Shown here: positions 6,493-14,352 of the stretch, in pieces
Layout of the letters: the number at the start of each line of letters is the position of its first letter
Position numbering within the stretch: the stretch's first letter is position 1
From: a bacterium
Lineage (GTDB): Bacteria; Latescibacterota; Latescibacteria; Latescibacterales; Latescibacteraceae
Direction of reading: 5' to 3'
Assembly (NCBI GenBank): GCA_021372535.1
Contig: JAJFUH010000200.1
Coordinates: forward strand, 1-16,593
Length of the DNA stretch: 16,593 bases
Made by a program: the position numbers and the translations under genes
Notes under the pieces: model-generated
Seen by the model: the letters and a program-made list of their open reading frames with translations, nothing else
The model's database searches: none
Told to the model about the DNA's origin: nothing

Positions 6493-8277
6493 ATGAATAC
6501 CATTGACGGTAGTTTCCGTGAAAGTGCCAGTAAATTTCCGGACCGTATTGCTCTGCGGTATTACCATGATCAGATATGGGAACACATTACGTATGCCGAG
6601 CTCAACAGCGCCGTAAACACGATTGCATACGGCCTTGCGGGAATCGGTACGGGGCGTGACTCAAAGATCGCAATCATGAGCGAGAACCGTCCCGAATGGT
6701 TTGTCTGTTATCTCGCAACCGTTACATCAGGTGCAATTCCGGTACCGATCGATGCTACGCTGGGGGAAACAGAAACAGAACACATACTCAGACACTCGGA
6801 GTCGGAAACAATCATATGCTCGGTAAGCTGTTTTGAAATCATCAGCCGCATAATGAGTGAACTCGACAATCTGCACAACATAATCATATTCGACCGCAAC
6901 ATCACGATTCGACGCGAACATATTGGCGAAGGAAAAGGCCGTGAAATAATCGACAACGGCCGTAAGAATATCAGACACAAGAATTTCATTTCATATGACG
7001 AGCTCCGTGAAAAGGGCACAGAGAAAATCTCACGGGGTCCGGTGATATTCCCCGAAAAAACCGTTGATGATCTTGCGACGATAATTTATACCTCGGGTAC
7101 GACCGGAACCGCCAAAGGAGTCATGCTGACACACAAGAATATCATATCCAACGTATACTCCATAAAACTTGTCATAAATCTGACGGAGCTTGATAATATT
7201 CTGCTCCTTCTTCCCCTTCACCATTCGTTCCCGTTCACTGTCTGTATGGCTCTTCCCCTTTCAATGGGTGCTGCGACCAGTTTTGTGGATATACTGAGCC
7301 ATGAACGGACACGGCTGATCATGGAATGCCAGCCGACACTCATTATCGGCGTCCCTCTCCTGTATTCAAAAATTTACCGGGGCATTATTCGACAGATACA
7401 GTCGTCAAAAATCAAGAATTTCATTTTTAAACACGGCGGAAAAAAGATAATCGGTAAAGCACTCAAAAAGAAGCTCGGCGGTAAAGTCCGTATCATGGTT
7501 TCAGGCGCCGCACCCATGGACCCTGAAATTATCGATGGATTCGTAAACCTCGGTATCGAATTCCTCGAGGGATACGGATTGACCGAAACCTCGCCCGTCG
7601 CTTCGGTCAATCCTCTCGGGGCAATAAAAATCGGGTCGATCGGAACCGCGATTTCAGGTGTCAAAGTGAAAATCGTTAATCCCGATACAGAGGGAATTGG
7701 CGAGATTGTCATAAAAGGCGATAATGTCATGAAGGGCTATTATAAAAATCCCGAACAGACCGCCATGGTTGTCAAGGATGGCTGGTTTTATTCGGGAGAC
7801 CTCGGAAAAATCGACAGCGACGGATATATCTTCATCACCGGACGCGCGAAAGATGTGATCGTTACTCGTGGCGGGAAAAATGTCTACCCCGATACCGTCG
7901 AGAACGAGATAAACAAGAGCCCGTACATTGCCGAATCTATTGTCATGGGGTATAAAACCAAGAACCTCGTCGGAGAAGATGTCGGTGTCGTTATCGTGCC
8001 CGATTACGAATCATTGATAGAATATGCCCGTCTGAACGGGATTACATTCAAAGAACATGTTGTCTTTGAGGAGCTTAACGAGGACGCAAAAGAGGAAATC
8101 GTCGAGAAATTCCGGACATTGCTCGAATCAGAGGTTAAAAAATTCATGGAGAAGCTCGCACCGTATCAGCGGGTAACCCGGATAGGCGTGGAGCGTGATG
8201 AGTTTATAAAAACCTCGACCAGGAAAATCAAGCGGTTTCTGTACAAAGGCCGGCTCGATATCGTCGATCTCACATAA
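6493..8277 (+). CDS. Long-chain acyl-CoA synthetase (AMP-binding, FadD/FACL family)
   Basis: This 594-residue ANL-superfamily enzyme activates a fatty acid with ATP to an acyl-adenylate and then to acyl-CoA. All core motifs are visible: the phosphate-binding loop 'TSGTTGTAKG' (200-209), 'GYGLTETSP' (360-368), 'YSGDLG' with the ribose-binding Asp (D436), the hinge region 'GRAKD' (450-454) and the C-terminal catalytic Lys in 'STRKIKR' (K578). The length suits bacterial long-chain synthetases, and the closing 'VYPDTVENEI' context is typical of the FACL clade. A strong ribosome-binding site (GGGGGAG) precedes the ATG. It sits 42 nt after the OmpA/TSP3 gene on the same strand with no terminator between, so co-transcription is likely. 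It converges on the next gene with 34 nt between stops. Acyl chain length cannot be read from the sequence. Confidence 0.92.
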   Translation: MNTIDGSFRESASKFPDRIALRYYHDQIWEHITYAELNSAVNTIAYGLAGIGTGRDSKIAIMSENRPEWFVCYLATVTSGAIPVPIDATLGETETEHILRHSESETIICSVSCFEIISRIMSELDNLHNIIIFDRNITIRREHIGEGKGREIIDNGRKNIRHKNFISYDELREKGTEKISRGPVIFPEKTVDDLATIIYTSGTTGTAKGVMLTHKNIISNVYSIKLVINLTELDNILLLLPLHHSFPFTVCMALPLSMGAATSFVDILSHERTRLIMECQPTLIIGVPLLYSKIYRGIIRQIQSSKIKNFIFKHGGKKIIGKALKKKLGGKVRIMVSGAAPMDPEIIDGFVNLGIEFLEGYGLTETSPVASVNPLGAIKIGSIGTAISGVKVKIVNPDTEGIGEIVIKGDNVMKGYYKNPEQTAMVVKDGWFYSGDLGKIDSDGYIFITGRAKDVIVTRGGKNVYPDTVENEINKSPYIAESIVMGYKTKNLVGEDVGVVIVPDYESLIEYARLNGITFKEHVVFEELNEDAKEEIVEKFRTLLESEVKKFMEKLAPYQRVTRIGVERDEFIKTSTRKIKRFLYKGRLDIVDLT

Positions 8278-8311
8278 CAACGGTAGTGCCGTAAAAAACA
8301 CGGGCGAAGGA

Positions 8312-9892
8312 TCATTTCCCTGTGGCGGAAGAATCGGGCGGAACAGCCGGAGCAGCATTGGGGTCGACGAAGGTGAATCCCTCATAGGTGATACCGTTTA
8401 CGGGATCCATGGTTTGTATCTTTGACCTGAGTTCCTCCTGATGGAATCTCCAGAACAGGAAAAAATCACGCTCTTTCCCTTCGATTTCCTTGCGGACTTC
8501 GGGTGAAAGCGTCTGGAGGTATTTGTACATATCGAAGCTTTTAATTGATTCAAGATGCATCTTATACAGTTCATCAGCCGATTTGAATGTCCTTTTCGGC
8601 AGGGCATTTTTTCTGGAAAGAATTATCGCCCGCGCATGGGCGTCATTGAGAAATCCCGGGAAATACCCGAGCCCCGGAAACGTTCCGGTAAACCATCCGA
8701 GACCGGCATGATAAAATGAATACAGGGCAAGTGCCAGCACCATCCCCCGGGTAAACATCCTGTCATCGACATAAAACACCGCAGGTATCATCATGAGCGG
8801 ATACAGCGGCATCAGGTGACGGGAGCCGAGCCCGAATTCGGTAAAAGGATACGGCCCCGAAGCAAAAACCAGCGCCATCATGACCGCTGTAACCAGAAAC
8901 GTAACCGACTCGTTCTTCAATCCTCTCTGCCACATGGCTCTCAATCCCGCGGGAAAGATGAGCAGTATCGGGGTTATGGTCAACAGGCCATGGTACTCGT
9001 CGAACAGCAGGCGATGGCTGCCGGTGAACACATTCCCCTTTACACCGGGCGCGGGATTGCCAGGCAGGAACTGGGTGATCATCCGTGTGTACTCGAATGT
9101 CAGCGGTGAACCGAAAACAAACGAGTTGCGCACCATCCACACCGCAACGACCGCACCGATTCCGCATCCGTACAGTATTCCGGCGTTTTTAAATGTGTAC
9201 CGGGATTTTCCGCTCAACCATAACGATACGAAAAACGGCGCCCCGATAAGCACATAATGCGGCCGCACAAACAGATTGAAACCTGTTACTATTCCTGCTG
9301 CCAGAAAGAAGTACAGGCTTTTCGGTGAGTTCTTCCCCCGTTCCATGAGGTACAAGGTAAGAATCAGCAGGAGCTGCGATAACGGCTCGGAATAACACGA
9401 ATCCGCATAGAACCAGTTGAGCGTGGCAAAAGCCATGACAATAACGAGCGCGAGAACATGCGACCTTTTGTTGTAGCGGCGTATCACGATATAGAAAATA
9501 TACAGAGAGAGCATGGTAATAAGGATATTTGCGACATACCCTCCCCTTTCTCCGAGCACAGCGATAAACGGCGCCGCCGCAAGCGGAAACCCGAGGGGAT
9601 ATGCGCGCTCGAAGGAACCTTCCTGATAGAGCCCGCCGGTGAGAATGTGCTGGGCAATGTTGTAGTAATTGAATTCATCGGTTCTGAACGGAGGGTAATA
9701 ACGGTCATATCCGGGAATCATGTCTGCCTGACGGGTAGTTATGGGCATTCCCGGGAAAAGCATGAACAGGGTAACCGAGTAAACGATCAGGATGACGACA
9801 AAAACCGCGAGTACTGCAAAACGGCCGTAATCCTTCGTCTGTGCATCCTGAGCGATTTCCTGTTTTTTTCTGGCAGTTTTATTCACACACAA
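8312..9892 (-). CDS. Polytopic membrane protein, probable GT-C glycosyltransferase (PMT/ArnT-like)
   Basis: This 526-residue inner-membrane protein has about nine to eleven hydrophobic helices spread over residues 25-400. A first helix (25-47) is followed by an extracytoplasmic loop with an acidic pair in 'RTDEFNYYNIAQHI' (D72, E73), as in the GT-C fold (GT39/GT83, PMT and ArnT), where an Asp/Glu in the first loop is catalytic. 'ERAYPLGFPLAAAPF' and 'SEPLSQLLLILTLYLMERG' also fit lipid-linked-sugar transferases. Residues about 410-500 form a soluble, charged helical tail ending in a Pro/Ala-rich segment. No ATG is available: the frame starts at TTG (9892-9890) or GTG (9886-9884), both behind a GGAACGGAA ribosome-binding region. 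The donor and acceptor are unknown, and no polysaccharide cluster surrounds the gene. The GT-C call is likely but not certain. Confidence 0.72.
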   Translation of the reverse strand: MCVNKTARKKQEIAQDAQTKDYGRFAVLAVFVVILIVYSVTLFMLFPGMPITTRQADMIPGYDRYYPPFRTDEFNYYNIAQHILTGGLYQEGSFERAYPLGFPLAAAPFIAVLGERGGYVANILITMLSLYIFYIVIRRYNKRSHVLALVIVMAFATLNWFYADSCYSEPLSQLLLILTLYLMERGKNSPKSLYFFLAAGIVTGFNLFVRPHYVLIGAPFFVSLWLSGKSRYTFKNAGILYGCGIGAVVAVWMVRNSFVFGSPLTFEYTRMITQFLPGNPAPGVKGNVFTGSHRLLFDEYHGLLTITPILLIFPAGLRAMWQRGLKNESVTFLVTAVMMALVFASGPYPFTEFGLGSRHLMPLYPLMMIPAVFYVDDRMFTRGMVLALALYSFYHAGLGWFTGTFPGLGYFPGFLNDAHARAIILSRKNALPKRTFKSADELYKMHLESIKSFDMYKYLQTLSPEVRKEIEGKERDFFLFWRFHQEELRSKIQTMDPVNGITYEGFTFVDPNAAPAVPPDSSATGK

Positions 9893-9985
9893 TTCCGTTC
9901 CATAGGTATCCGGAGCAGTTAAAAGGCCGGTATTCGCCAGTCATTCGATTCATTGAAAATAATCAATCGGACGTATCGAGTAAAC

Positions 9986-10020
9986 AAAAAAGAAGGGGTA
10001 CGAAGCACCGTACCCCTTCT
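9986..10020 (-). terminator. Intrinsic terminator downstream of gdhA
   Basis: AGAAGGGGTACG (9991-10002) and CGTACCCCTTCT (10009-10020) form a perfect 12-bp stem with a 6-nt loop. On the minus strand the hairpin is followed by a run of T (complement of the A-run 9986-9992), then GTTTA. It lies about 215 nt past the gdhA stop and about 94 nt before the next minus-strand gene, so it should insulate the glycosyltransferase-like gene. Confidence 0.85.
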
Positions 10021-10060
10021 GATGCATATATAATCCGGATTTTATTCATGAAATATTCAA

Positions 10061-10086
10061 CCACAAAGACACTAAGGCACAAAGAG
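10061..10086. repeat. CACAAAGA-type short repeat in the gdhA 3' region
   Basis: CCACAAAGAC (10061-10070) recurs as GCACAAAGAG (10077-10086), giving a CACAAAG-rich stretch of the sort seen as dispersed non-coding repeats in many environmental bacterial genomes (from memory, not checked). The rest of the 9893-10234 gap holds the terminator at 9986-10020 and otherwise AT-rich sequence with no supported gene or RNA. Confidence 0.35.
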
Positions 10087-10234
10087 ACTTAGTAGATTAT
10101 TAATACTATCTTTAGTGATAATTATTCGACCATGTCTATAAAAGATATTAAACAAACCCGCGTAAATCCGCCCTATCCACGAAAAACCGTGTTCTATTAT
10201 AATTTGTGAAAAGATCGGAATAACAAGTCTCCGA

Positions 10235-11581
10235 CTAAACAATACCATGGTCAACCATGCTGTCGGCAACCTTCTTGAATCCGGCAATATTCGCTCCCTT
10301 GAAGTAATTGCAGAAATTCCCCTCGGTGCCATAAACCAGGCATTGTTGATGAATAGTCGACATGATAAGCTGAAGCCGCTGGTCGACCTCTTCCCGTGTC
10401 CAGAAAAGACGCATGCTGTTCTGAGCCATTTCGAGGCCGGAAACGGCTACACCGCCCGCATTGGCTGCCTTGCCCGGGGCATGGAGCACCTTGTTATCGA
10501 GAAATATCTGGACAGCTTCGGGTGTACAGGGCATATTGGCGCCCTCTGAAACGAGAATCACCCCGTTTTTGACCATTGTCTGTGCATCTTTACCGTTGAT
10601 TTCGTTCTGAGTGGCGCTCGGGAAAGCACAATCGGCTTTTATATCCCAGAGCGGATTGCGGTCTTCGCCGAGATCATACTGAATATAGGAAACTCCGGGA
10701 TATTTATCCGCGTATTCTTTGATACGCCCGCGCCGTAAATTCTTGAGTTCCATAACGAAAGCAAGTTTCTCGGCATTGATTCCGGCAGGATCATGGACAA
10801 ATCCGTTGGAATCCGAGAGCGTTACGACTTTTCCGCCAAAATCGTTGATCTTCTGAACGGTATACTGGGCTACATTACCGGATCCCGAAACAAGACATAC
10901 TTTCCCTTCAAGCGTTTTCCCCCTGGTTCCGAGCATTTCCTGAGCGAAATATGTGGAACCGTAACCGGTCGCCTCGGGTCTCATGAGCGACCCGCCCCAG
11001 GGGATGCCTTTCCCGGTCAGGACACCCGTAAATTCGTTTCTTATCCGTTTATACTGGCCGAATAAAAAACCTATCTCTCGTCCGCCGACCCCGATATCTC
11101 CTGCGGGAACATCGGTATCGGGCCCGATATGACGGTATAATTCGAGCATGAAGCTCTGGCAGAACCGCATGACTTCCTGGTCGCTTTTACCCTTGGGATC
11201 GAAATCGGAGCCGCCCTTGCCTCCACCCATGGGCAAGCCGGTCAGGGCGTTCTTGAAAATCTGTTCGAACCCGAGAAATTTGATGATACTCAAATTCACC
11301 GAAGGGTGAAATCGCAATCCTCCCTTTACCGGCCCAAGCGAGCTGTTGAACTGAACGCGGTAGCCGCGGCTGATTTGAACGGTGCCGGCGTCATCTACCC
11401 AGGGAACCCGGAAAATGACAGCACGTTCGGGCTCGACCATACGTTCGAATATACCCGCCCGGGCATATTGGGGATTCCGGGTGTAAAATTCTTCGATATC
11501 CTGAACAACCTCCCTGACTGCCTGATGAAATTCCTTCTGATTCGGGTCTCGGGAAATGATTTTCGCCAGAATGTCCTTCAT
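10235..11581 (-). CDS. gdhA: Glutamate dehydrogenase, NADP-specific type
   Basis: This 448-residue cytoplasmic enzyme, expected to be a hexamer, catalyses 2-oxoglutarate + NH4+ + NAD(P)H to glutamate and so feeds ammonia assimilation. The length matches Escherichia coli GdhA (447). Seen in order: K86 in 'SSLGPVKGGLRF', K110, the active-site 'LPMGGGKGGSDFDP' with catalytic K122, 'VPAGDIGVGGREIG' with D162, and the Rossmann loop 'SGSGNVAQY' (232-240) followed by 'SDSNG'. These are features of the small hexameric GDH I family, most of which prefer NADP(H); a switch to NAD cannot be excluded by eye. The start is the second ATG (11581): an AAGGAG ribosome-binding site lies between it and an in-frame ATG five codons upstream. 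Its own promoter candidate (11651-11680) and terminator suggest a single-gene unit. Confidence 0.95.
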   Translation of the reverse strand: MKDILAKIISRDPNQKEFHQAVREVVQDIEEFYTRNPQYARAGIFERMVEPERAVIFRVPWVDDAGTVQISRGYRVQFNSSLGPVKGGLRFHPSVNLSIIKFLGFEQIFKNALTGLPMGGGKGGSDFDPKGKSDQEVMRFCQSFMLELYRHIGPDTDVPAGDIGVGGREIGFLFGQYKRIRNEFTGVLTGKGIPWGGSLMRPEATGYGSTYFAQEMLGTRGKTLEGKVCLVSGSGNVAQYTVQKINDFGGKVVTLSDSNGFVHDPAGINAEKLAFVMELKNLRRGRIKEYADKYPGVSYIQYDLGEDRNPLWDIKADCAFPSATQNEINGKDAQTMVKNGVILVSEGANMPCTPEAVQIFLDNKVLHAPGKAANAGGVAVSGLEMAQNSMRLFWTREEVDQRLQLIMSTIHQQCLVYGTEGNFCNYFKGANIAGFKKVADSMVDHGIV

Positions 11582-11650
11582 GATTTCTCCTTTCATTCTA
11601 TTGCAAGTTTTTATTACCTATAGGATGAGAATTACAAGGATTCATCACAC

Positions 11651-11680
11651 ATTATAATCCCATACTCATTTCTTTATGAA
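11651..11680 (-). promoter_or_regulatory. Candidate promoter of gdhA
   Basis: On the minus strand TTCATA (11680-11675) is followed after 18 nt by a perfect TATAAT (11656-11651), giving a leader of about 60 nt to the gdhA ATG. The -35 match is only 4/6. The whole 11582-11902 gap is AT-rich. Besides this site and the terminator at 11852-11877, I see no gene or RNA in it. Confidence 0.4.
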
Positions 11681-11851
11681 GAGTGTACTAATTTAAAAAA
11701 ACCAGTGATAATATCAAGCCTTTTCTCTTTATCACATGACTTTTATCAATGCAGGAGTCGAGAGGATAGTTCGGATGGAGAAAAAGTATGATAATCATTT
11801 CCCTGACAATCACCATGCCGGAGAAACTCGATTCAGGCCTTTAGGGCTTTC

Positions 11852-11877
11852 ACAGAAGAAAACCGGACATCTCCGGT
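11852..11877 (-). terminator. Intrinsic terminator after the Spondin_N gene
   Basis: On the minus strand ACCGGA-GATG-TCCGGT (11877-11862) forms a 6-bp GC-rich stem with a 4-nt loop, followed by TTTTCTTCTG. It lies 26 nt past the stop of the upstream lipoprotein gene. Confidence 0.6.
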
Positions 11878-11902
11878 CTTATGTATTCATGAGTAATCAG
11901 AA

Positions 11903-12577
11903 TCAGAGACGTAAAAGGGTGAATTTACCGATCGGTGACAGTTTGCCGTCCACCGCAAAAGGATAACCGGTAATTTTTTTGATCTTTTCAGGGGGATTGG
12001 CAGGCATATCTTCGGCTGTATAGGTTGCCCCGTTGTCTGTCCCTGCATCATAGGCATAAATATCGACTGTTTTTTCAATAATCCAGTCGTCATTTTCGAA
12101 AAGACTCATTCCCGACACTCCGACAAACCAGTCGGGACTCGGTGCAAGCATCGAAACAAGCGTCATATAATGAAAATCACGGCGCGCGGTAAAACGCAGG
12201 GTCACCGTGCCCGGCGAAACGGCAATCCCTTCACCCGACAGTTTCACAAAGGCATTTCCTTCGACAATCACGGGGTCTATTTCACCGGTCAGGAGAGTTT
12301 TGCTTCCGGTTTCAGCCATCTGTTTTATACCGGGTGTCGCGAGCTGGCCTTCTTTCCAGAAGCTTATATTTTCATTGTGGATAACGCCTATCAAACCGGA
12401 GAAATGCGGATTGGAAGGAAAATCCTGAGGATGGGTTTTCGAGCTCCATGTGCTGGTGAATGTCAGAAGGTAATTAGCGGTATCATCAGGATCATAACCG
12501 GATACCTTTCCGCCTCCGCATGCAAACGTCATGCTGGCGACAATAACCGGCACTACCAGTACCTTGTTGATTTTCAT
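11903..12577 (-). CDS. Spondin_N-domain lipoprotein
   Basis: This 224-residue secreted protein begins with a hydrophobic signal segment (residues 3-19) ending in 'MTFAC', so C20 is the likely lipid-anchored residue of a lipoprotein. Residues about 36-190 match the Spondin_N family: 'YLLTFTSTWS', 'THPQDFPSNPHFSGLIG', 'HNENISFWKEGQLATPGI', then 'APSPDWFVGVSGMSLFE' and 'VDIYAYDAGTDNGATYTAE'. That order (W-S-x-x-HP-x-x-FP, HFS, SPDWFVG, YDAGTD) is diagnostic. In animals the domain is part of extracellular-matrix F-spondin; bacterial members are surface or secreted proteins of unknown role. Acidic residues around 'YDAGTDNG' may bind a metal. GGAG lies six bases before the ATG. Its own terminator follows, and it reads as a single-gene unit between gdhA and the iron-type dehydrogenase. 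Confidence 0.88.
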   Translation of the reverse strand: MKINKVLVVPVIVASMTFACGGGKVSGYDPDDTANYLLTFTSTWSSKTHPQDFPSNPHFSGLIGVIHNENISFWKEGQLATPGIKQMAETGSKTLLTGEIDPVIVEGNAFVKLSGEGIAVSPGTVTLRFTARRDFHYMTLVSMLAPSPDWFVGVSGMSLFENDDWIIEKTVDIYAYDAGTDNGATYTAEDMPANPPEKIKKITGYPFAVDGKLSPIGKFTLLRL

Positions 12578-12617
12578 ATTTTTCTCCGGATATCATGATT
12601 GTAGTTCTTCAGATATG

Positions 12618-12641
12618 AAAAAAACCATTTGTTATCAAATG
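12618..12641 (-). terminator. Probable intrinsic terminator after the iron-type alcohol dehydrogenase gene
   Basis: On the minus strand CATTTG-ATAA-CAAATG (12641-12626) forms a 6-bp stem with a 4-nt loop, followed by GTTTTTTTC (12625-12617). It lies about 30 nt past the dehydrogenase stop. The stem is AT-rich and short, so efficiency may be modest. Confidence 0.55.
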
Positions 12642-12672
12642 AGATGGATAGTGTAATGCTGTGTTGAAAGTA

Positions 12673-14001
12673 TCAGAGTGCCATTGTTCTGATATGAGAG
12701 AAATCACCGGAAAAAGCCGCTTCGAGCACCGGCCTCATGTAGGTATCCACATCGCCCTTTGCGGAATCCATCGGTACGGGCATATTCCTGAGCTTGGATT
12801 CGAGCTGTGGATTCTTTGCCGCGGCAATCATGCGCTCAAGGTGCTCATTAGTAGCGCCGGCCTGCTTCAGGGTGACAGGGAAGTTCATACGCTTTGAAAA
12901 TTCGATCATACCTCTCGCTACAGATTCACCGAGAGCGCGGCCTTCTAGGGAGTCGATATCCGCGCTGATACAGCCCGCTTCCCTGAAGAGAGCGCCGACC
13001 GTCCTGAGCTGATCCTGTATGGCTGGTGAAAACAGAACGGTATAGTAGGGATTGAGCACCGCGCATGCCCTGCCGTGCGACAGGACATCGACGAGCGAGA
13101 ATGAGCCGAGGTGGCCGCCGTTCGTGCCGCCAATCATGATCGCGTATCCACCGAGATCGGTTCCGTAACCGAGCGCCACACGTGGACCCATATCGTCAGG
13201 GTTCTTCATCGCCCCGGGGAGACTGTTCACGATAAGCGAGATGCCCTCCGCAGCGACTTCCTTTATCCTGTCATAGGAGGGCTGCCCGGTAGCGCCCATG
13301 AATACTTCCCACAAATGAGCGATACCATCCAGACCGCCATCCAGCGTGAGTCCTCCCGGGGCGCCGCGAGTCACACTGTAGTCGAAAACGGCTTTCGGAG
13401 GAACTATAGCCATGTCGATGATGAGCTTTTTCTGGCCCGACAGGGGATCGGTGATATTAGCATATTTGGTGAGGTGCGCGCCCGAGGAGGCTATGGTTTC
13501 CACCGCGATGACCGGAACAGGCTCGACACCCGATGCTTCCTTGATTTTTGTCACATTGCCCGCACCGAAATAGGGTTCCGCAGTCGAAGCGAGAGCGGGA
13601 CTTGCACCGAGGTATTCGATTACCTGGCCGGTCGTGTAAGCGGCCAGCACACCCGCCGCTTTGGCCGCATCGATAGTGCTTCCGCCGCCGACAGCAATTA
13701 TGGTATCGGGCCGGTTTTTTGAAACCTCGTTCGCTATACGGTATACGTCCTCGCGGGGAGCATTGGGCCCTGCGCCGAGAATGGCGGTATAGGAAACGCC
13801 GTTTGCATGGAGGGAAGCCGTAATTTTACGGTACAGTCCATCTATCCAGTCAAGCCCGAGGTCGGCAACGACCAGGAGCGCCCGTTTTCCGAGTGATTTT
13901 GCAAACTCGCCGGTTTTGTCGATCACATTGAGGCCGAAAGCGTAATCGTCGCCTTTCCATGACCGGAGAATCTCATGTGCCTTCTCAGCAGTTATTCCCA
14001 T
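12673..14001 (-). CDS. Iron-containing (group III) alcohol dehydrogenase
   Basis: This 442-residue cytoplasmic NAD(P)-dependent oxidoreductase interconverts an alcohol and its aldehyde or ketone. The cofactor-binding 'AVGGGSTIDAAKA' (103-115) and the four metal ligands are visible: D225 and H229 in 'LDGIAHLWE', H297 in 'GGHLGSF' and H309 in 'VLSHGRAC'. The sequence is longer than FucO/AdhB (about 385 residues); part of the extra length is an insertion near residues 133-160 ('LASTAEPYFGAGN…'), before 'VPVIAVETIASSGAH', seen in some uncharacterised Fe-ADH subgroups. The substrate cannot be assigned. The ATG at 14001 is preferred over a GTG at 14046, because AAAAAAGGA lies 10 nt upstream of it and the protein then starts as in relatives. 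A near-consensus promoter sits 91 nt upstream, so it is probably transcribed alone. Confidence 0.9.
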   Translation of the reverse strand: MGITAEKAHEILRSWKGDDYAFGLNVIDKTGEFAKSLGKRALLVVADLGLDWIDGLYRKITASLHANGVSYTAILGAGPNAPREDVYRIANEVSKNRPDTIIAVGGGSTIDAAKAAGVLAAYTTGQVIEYLGASPALASTAEPYFGAGNVTKIKEASGVEPVPVIAVETIASSGAHLTKYANITDPLSGQKKLIIDMAIVPPKAVFDYSVTRGAPGGLTLDGGLDGIAHLWEVFMGATGQPSYDRIKEVAAEGISLIVNSLPGAMKNPDDMGPRVALGYGTDLGGYAIMIGGTNGGHLGSFSLVDVLSHGRACAVLNPYYTVLFSPAIQDQLRTVGALFREAGCISADIDSLEGRALGESVARGMIEFSKRMNFPVTLKQAGATNEHLERMIAAAKNPQLESKLRNMPVPMDSAKGDVDTYMRPVLEAAFSGDFSHIRTMAL

Positions 14002-14091
14002 GCAGCGATTATCCTTTTTTAAACTATTCAAATAGACTCTCGTCACAAATTCCGTACCTGTCCCTTCGGCAATCCGGAAAACAATGCCGAT

Positions 14092-14120
14092 ATTATACCA
14101 TACATAATCGGTTTAGTCAA
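14092..14120 (-). promoter_or_regulatory. Near-consensus sigma-70 promoter of the iron-type dehydrogenase gene
   Basis: On the minus strand TTGACT (14120-14115) and TATAAT (14097-14092) are separated by exactly 17 nt, with TGG just before the -10 (extended -10). It matches consensus at 11/12. The start site near 14085 gives a leader of about 85 nt to the ATG at 14001. The -10 lies inside an imperfect CCGAT…ATCGG inverted repeat (14087-14111), which could be an operator. Confidence 0.75.
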
Positions 14121-14277
14121 GAATCCATTGGCGTAAGCAGGTGGAGCTTTAAAAAGTATAAACAGGCTGAATCCGAACGGAGTATCAGCCCCGATAGAAT
14201 TCCGGGTATACGTCGCCATATTCATATGATACTTACATGCATCAGCTCGATGGGAAGAAAAAAACTTCAAACGTATC

Positions 14278-14306
14278 TTGTCCCGACAGCCAGTTTTTCG
14301 TATATA
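14278..14306 (+). promoter_or_regulatory. Candidate promoter of the oligopeptide ABC operon
   Basis: TTGTCC (14278-14283), 17 nt, TATATA (14301-14306), matching consensus at 4/6 and 4/6. It would start transcription about 40 nt before the ATG at 14353. A short inverted repeat TTCGT…ACGAA overlaps the -10. Apart from this and the divergent promoter at 14092-14120, the 14002-14352 gap shows nothing else that I can support. Confidence 0.4.
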
Positions 14307-14352
14307 TCCATAACGAAGTCTGTTCAACCTGTTTACAATGGAGATTATGCAT

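Noticed and set aside
11736-11966. Short plus-strand frame between gdhA and the Spondin_N gene
   Set aside because: It overlaps the terminator and the 3' end of the lipoprotein gene and shows no protein-like composition.
13111-13722. A 203-codon plus-strand frame inside the iron-type dehydrogenase
   Set aside because: It overlaps the conserved cofactor and metal-binding coding sequence on the other strand and has no recognisable motif.
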